Assembly (NCBI GenBank): GCA_018266315.1
Contig: JAFEAS010000183.1
Coordinates: 3,054 to 47,585, forward strand
DNA: 44,532 nt
Origin: Chloroflexi bacterium SZAS-1
GTDB taxonomy: Bacteria; Chloroflexota; Chloroflexia; Chloroflexales; Roseiflexaceae
Direction: 5' to 3'
In this document: in pieces, positions 43,323 through 44,532 of the stretch
How positions within the stretch are numbered: the first letter of the stretch is position 1
Layout of the letters: every line of letters starts with the position of its first letter
Notes under the pieces: model-generated
What the model saw: the letters and a program-made list of their open reading frames with translations, nothing else
What the model was told of the DNA's origin: nothing
Databases searched by the model: none
Translations under genes and position numbers: made by a program

Positions 43323-43556
43323 CTATGGCGCGTTGGTTGGCGCTGGGTAAGCATTGTTTGGGGCTGGGTACGCGGTAGGAGCAGGGTAGCCCGGCTCGCC
43401 ACCGGGGGCGGGCGCGGCAGGAGTACTTGCCGGTGCAGGCTGGCTTGTCATAACCGAGTTTGGTAACGCAGTTCTTGGTGTATTGGTGGTTGTATCACAG
43501 GCTACCAGCGTAGTCGCAATCAGTAGTATAGCGAAGATAATGCGCAGCGATTTCAT
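43323..43556 (-). CDS. Small proline-rich lipoprotein
   Basis: The product is 77 aa. Residues 1-20 are a lipoprotein signal (IFAILLIATTLVAC, Cys20). The rest is Pro/Ala/Thr-rich with YPAPT/YPAPN repeats (five proline-based repeats at the end), a likely extended surface tether. No enzymatic domain. AGGAG is 10 nt before the ATG. It ends only 4 bp from the -35 box of the nusA promoter. Many such small lipoproteins occur in this phylum; function unknown. Confidence 0.7.
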   Translation of the reverse strand: MKSLRIIFAILLIATTLVACDTTTNTPRTALPNSVMTSQPAPASTPAAPAPGGEPGYPAPTAYPAPNNAYPAPTNAP

Positions 43557-43627
43557 AATAGCGATACTCCTATTCGTGAATCTCGTAGGGCATAGTAGCG
43601 AAGCAGCTACAGCTTGTCAAGCCTGGA

Positions 43628-43681
43628 GCGCAAATACTCAAAGCAACATTAGTGATGTAATGTTGCTTTGAGTATTTGCGC
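43628..43681. repeat. Perfect 24-bp inverted repeat
   Basis: Arms 43628-43651 and 43658-43681 are exactly complementary over 24 bp with a 6-nt loop (GTGATG). No T-run follows on either strand, so it is not a normal terminator; it could be a cruciform, an RNA processing signal, or the remnant of a small mobile element. Confidence 0.9.
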
Positions 43682-43809
43682 ATAATACCAAACCCGTCTA
43701 CATGCGCCTGGAGTATGTGCTATGCACTCTGCATAACAAAGCCAATACCGCGTGTGATTTGCATCATACGCCTAGTGAACTTGATATGGCTGCTATGGGA
43801 GGGGAATAT

Positions 43810-43860
43810 CCCTGTAGGGCGTTCGTTTACTCGAACAATTGCTTTATTTCCCTACAAGGG
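43810..43860. repeat. Nested inverted repeats
   Basis: Outer arms CCCTGTAGGG (43810-43819) and CCCTACAAGGG (43850-43860, one bulge) enclose an inner hairpin GTTCG (43821-43825) / CGAAC (43832-43836). On the plus strand an A-rich run follows. Confidence 0.6.
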
Positions 43861-43926
43861 AAGAAAAATAAAATGCCCCGATTTATTATGTAAACCTATA
43901 GAATGTTATCGTTTTGGCGCGTTCAG

Positions 43927-44532
43927 CTAGGGCGCGCCCACCGCGCGGTTTACTGTCGCCACGATCGAGCCATCGGCCACAAGCTGGCGTGCCGCCTCGA
44001 TAAAGTCACTCATTACCCGGTCGCTCTCGATAAAGGGGATATGCCCACGCAGCAGCGCGTAGGCGGGAGCGGTGCCGCGCCCCAGTGCCTGTGGCTGGCC
44101 TGCGGCCTGCTGGCGGAAGTCGATGCCCTGCGCGGCAGCCATCAGCTCCAGCGCCAGAATGCCCTCGACATTGGTCAGCACATCGCGCAGCTTTAGCGCC
44201 GCCGTCACGCCCATACTGACGTGATCTTCCACATTCGCCGACGTTGGGATGGTATCGACGCTGGCCGGATGAGCCAGCACTTTATTTTCTGTTGCGAGCG
44301 CCGCTGCAGTGTATTGCATGATCATAAAGCCCGAGTTCAGACCGCCCGCATTGGTGAGGAACGCCGGTAGGACATGCGTATTCGAGTTATCGTCGGTCAG
44401 GCGCATCAGGCGGCGCTCGGCAATATTCCCCAGCTCGCTCACCGCGAAGGCTAGGTAGTCCATAGCAATCGCTAGTGGCTCGCCGTGGAAGTTGCCGCCC
44501 GATAGTACATCAATCGCGCCAGTCTGATCATC
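43927..44532 (-). CDS. hutH: Histidine ammonia-lyase, 3' part
   Basis: The frame is open from the window edge at 44532 to the TAG at 43927, giving the last 201 residues. HutH deaminates histidine to urocanate, the first step of histidine breakdown. The piece contains DVLSGGNFHGEP, the SGGNFHG signature of bacterial HAL, then NAGGLNSGFMIMQYTAAAL and SANVEDHVSMG, also invariant. The MIO-forming ASGDLAPL motif lies upstream, outside the window. An internal ATG at 44463 is not the start. No other hut gene is downstream, so the rest of the pathway would be upstream or elsewhere. Confidence 0.97.
   Translation of the reverse strand, partial: DDQTGAIDVLSGGNFHGEPLAIAMDYLAFAVSELGNIAERRLMRLTDDNSNTHVLPAFLTNAGGLNSGFMIMQYTAAALATENKVLAHPASVDTIPTSANVEDHVSMGVTAALKLRDVLTNVEGILALELMAAAQGIDFRQQAAGQPQALGRGTAPAYALLRGHIPFIESDRVMSDFIEAARQLVADGSIVATVNRAVGAP

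Larger units (their letters stand above)
43557..43926 (+). other. AT-rich intergenic region with two inverted repeats
   Basis: 370 bp between hutH and the lipoprotein gene, of clearly lower GC. It holds a perfect 24-bp palindrome (43628-43681) and a nested hairpin structure (43810-43860). No protein gene is convincing; ORFs of 60-84 codons lack ribosome sites. Confidence 0.55.

Noticed and set aside
43139..43378. 79-codon plus-strand ORF across the nusA leader
   Set aside because: It overlaps the nusA start, the attenuator and the promoter on the other strand, and has no ribosome site.
1..44532. Prophage, transposon, CRISPR or tRNA genes
   Set aside because: I looked for integrases, transposases, repeat-spacer arrays and cloverleaf-like sequence with CCA ends and found none.

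Overview
The window reads as chromosomal DNA of a GC-rich bacterium, most likely a member of the Chloroflexota. This is inferred from protein style (proline/threonine-rich secreted proteins, a Gly/Arg-rich IF2, MbtH and C25-type proteins) and is not proven. Promoters are recognisable and consistent: TTGAC-like -35 boxes, 17-bp spacers and TAtAcT/TAcAaT -10 boxes, often with an extended TGn. No rRNA, tRNA, CRISPR array or intact insertion sequence was seen. Both ends cut through genes: a luciferase-like oxidoreductase on the left and hutH on the right.

Left part (1-9900). A minus-strand run holds a spermidine-synthase-like protein, chorismate synthase (aroC), a TPR/zinc-ribbon membrane protein, a YtcJ-type amidohydrolase and a class A penicillin-binding protein. 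Divergent from it lie a solitary MbtH-like protein, a SAM methyltransferase and a small winged-helix-like protein. From 9.9 to 14.8 kb come mutM, a zinc-motif-less ROK sugar kinase translationally coupled to a gingipain-fold (C25-like) protein, a small hypothetical protein, a glycerophosphodiesterase and a small SWIM zinc-finger protein. A probable small RNA lies in the gap at about 14.9-15.0 kb.

Middle part (15-34 kb). An orphan GAF/HisKA_3 histidine kinase is followed by the translation cluster ffh-rpsP-khpA-rimM. After it come a membrane-anchored TAP-like peptidase, a phosphatidylserine-decarboxylase homologue that has lost its pyruvoyl serine, a glycosyltransferase, and the most striking gene of the window: a DsbA-like lipoprotein whose first active-site cysteine is an in-frame UGA with a hairpin of bacterial SECIS type 18 nt downstream. 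Conventional calling splits it into two ORFs. Secreted and hydrolytic functions follow: a Thr-rich secreted protein, a CoA-pyrophosphatase-type Nudix protein, a penicillin acylase-family hydrolase, a PQQ-type sugar dehydrogenase with a PKD domain, a DHA2 exporter, a double VOC protein and a CBS-pair protein.

Right part (35-44.5 kb). One long minus-strand operon, nusA-ylxR-infB-rbfA-methyltransferase-nrnA-truB-ribF, encodes transcription elongation, translation initiation, 30S maturation and rRNA/tRNA modification. It has a clear promoter followed within about 20 nt by a weak intrinsic terminator, which suggests NusA-controlled attenuation. rimP, which often precedes nusA, is not there. Upstream lie a small lipoprotein, an AT-rich gap with two inverted-repeat structures (one a perfect 24-bp palindrome), and the 3' part of hutH.

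Most interesting items: the selenocysteine DsbA and its hairpin, the nusA leader attenuator, the PSD pseudoenzyme, the sRNA candidate, the ROK/C25 pair, and the related inverted repeats directly upstream of the two 30S-maturation genes rimM and rbfA.
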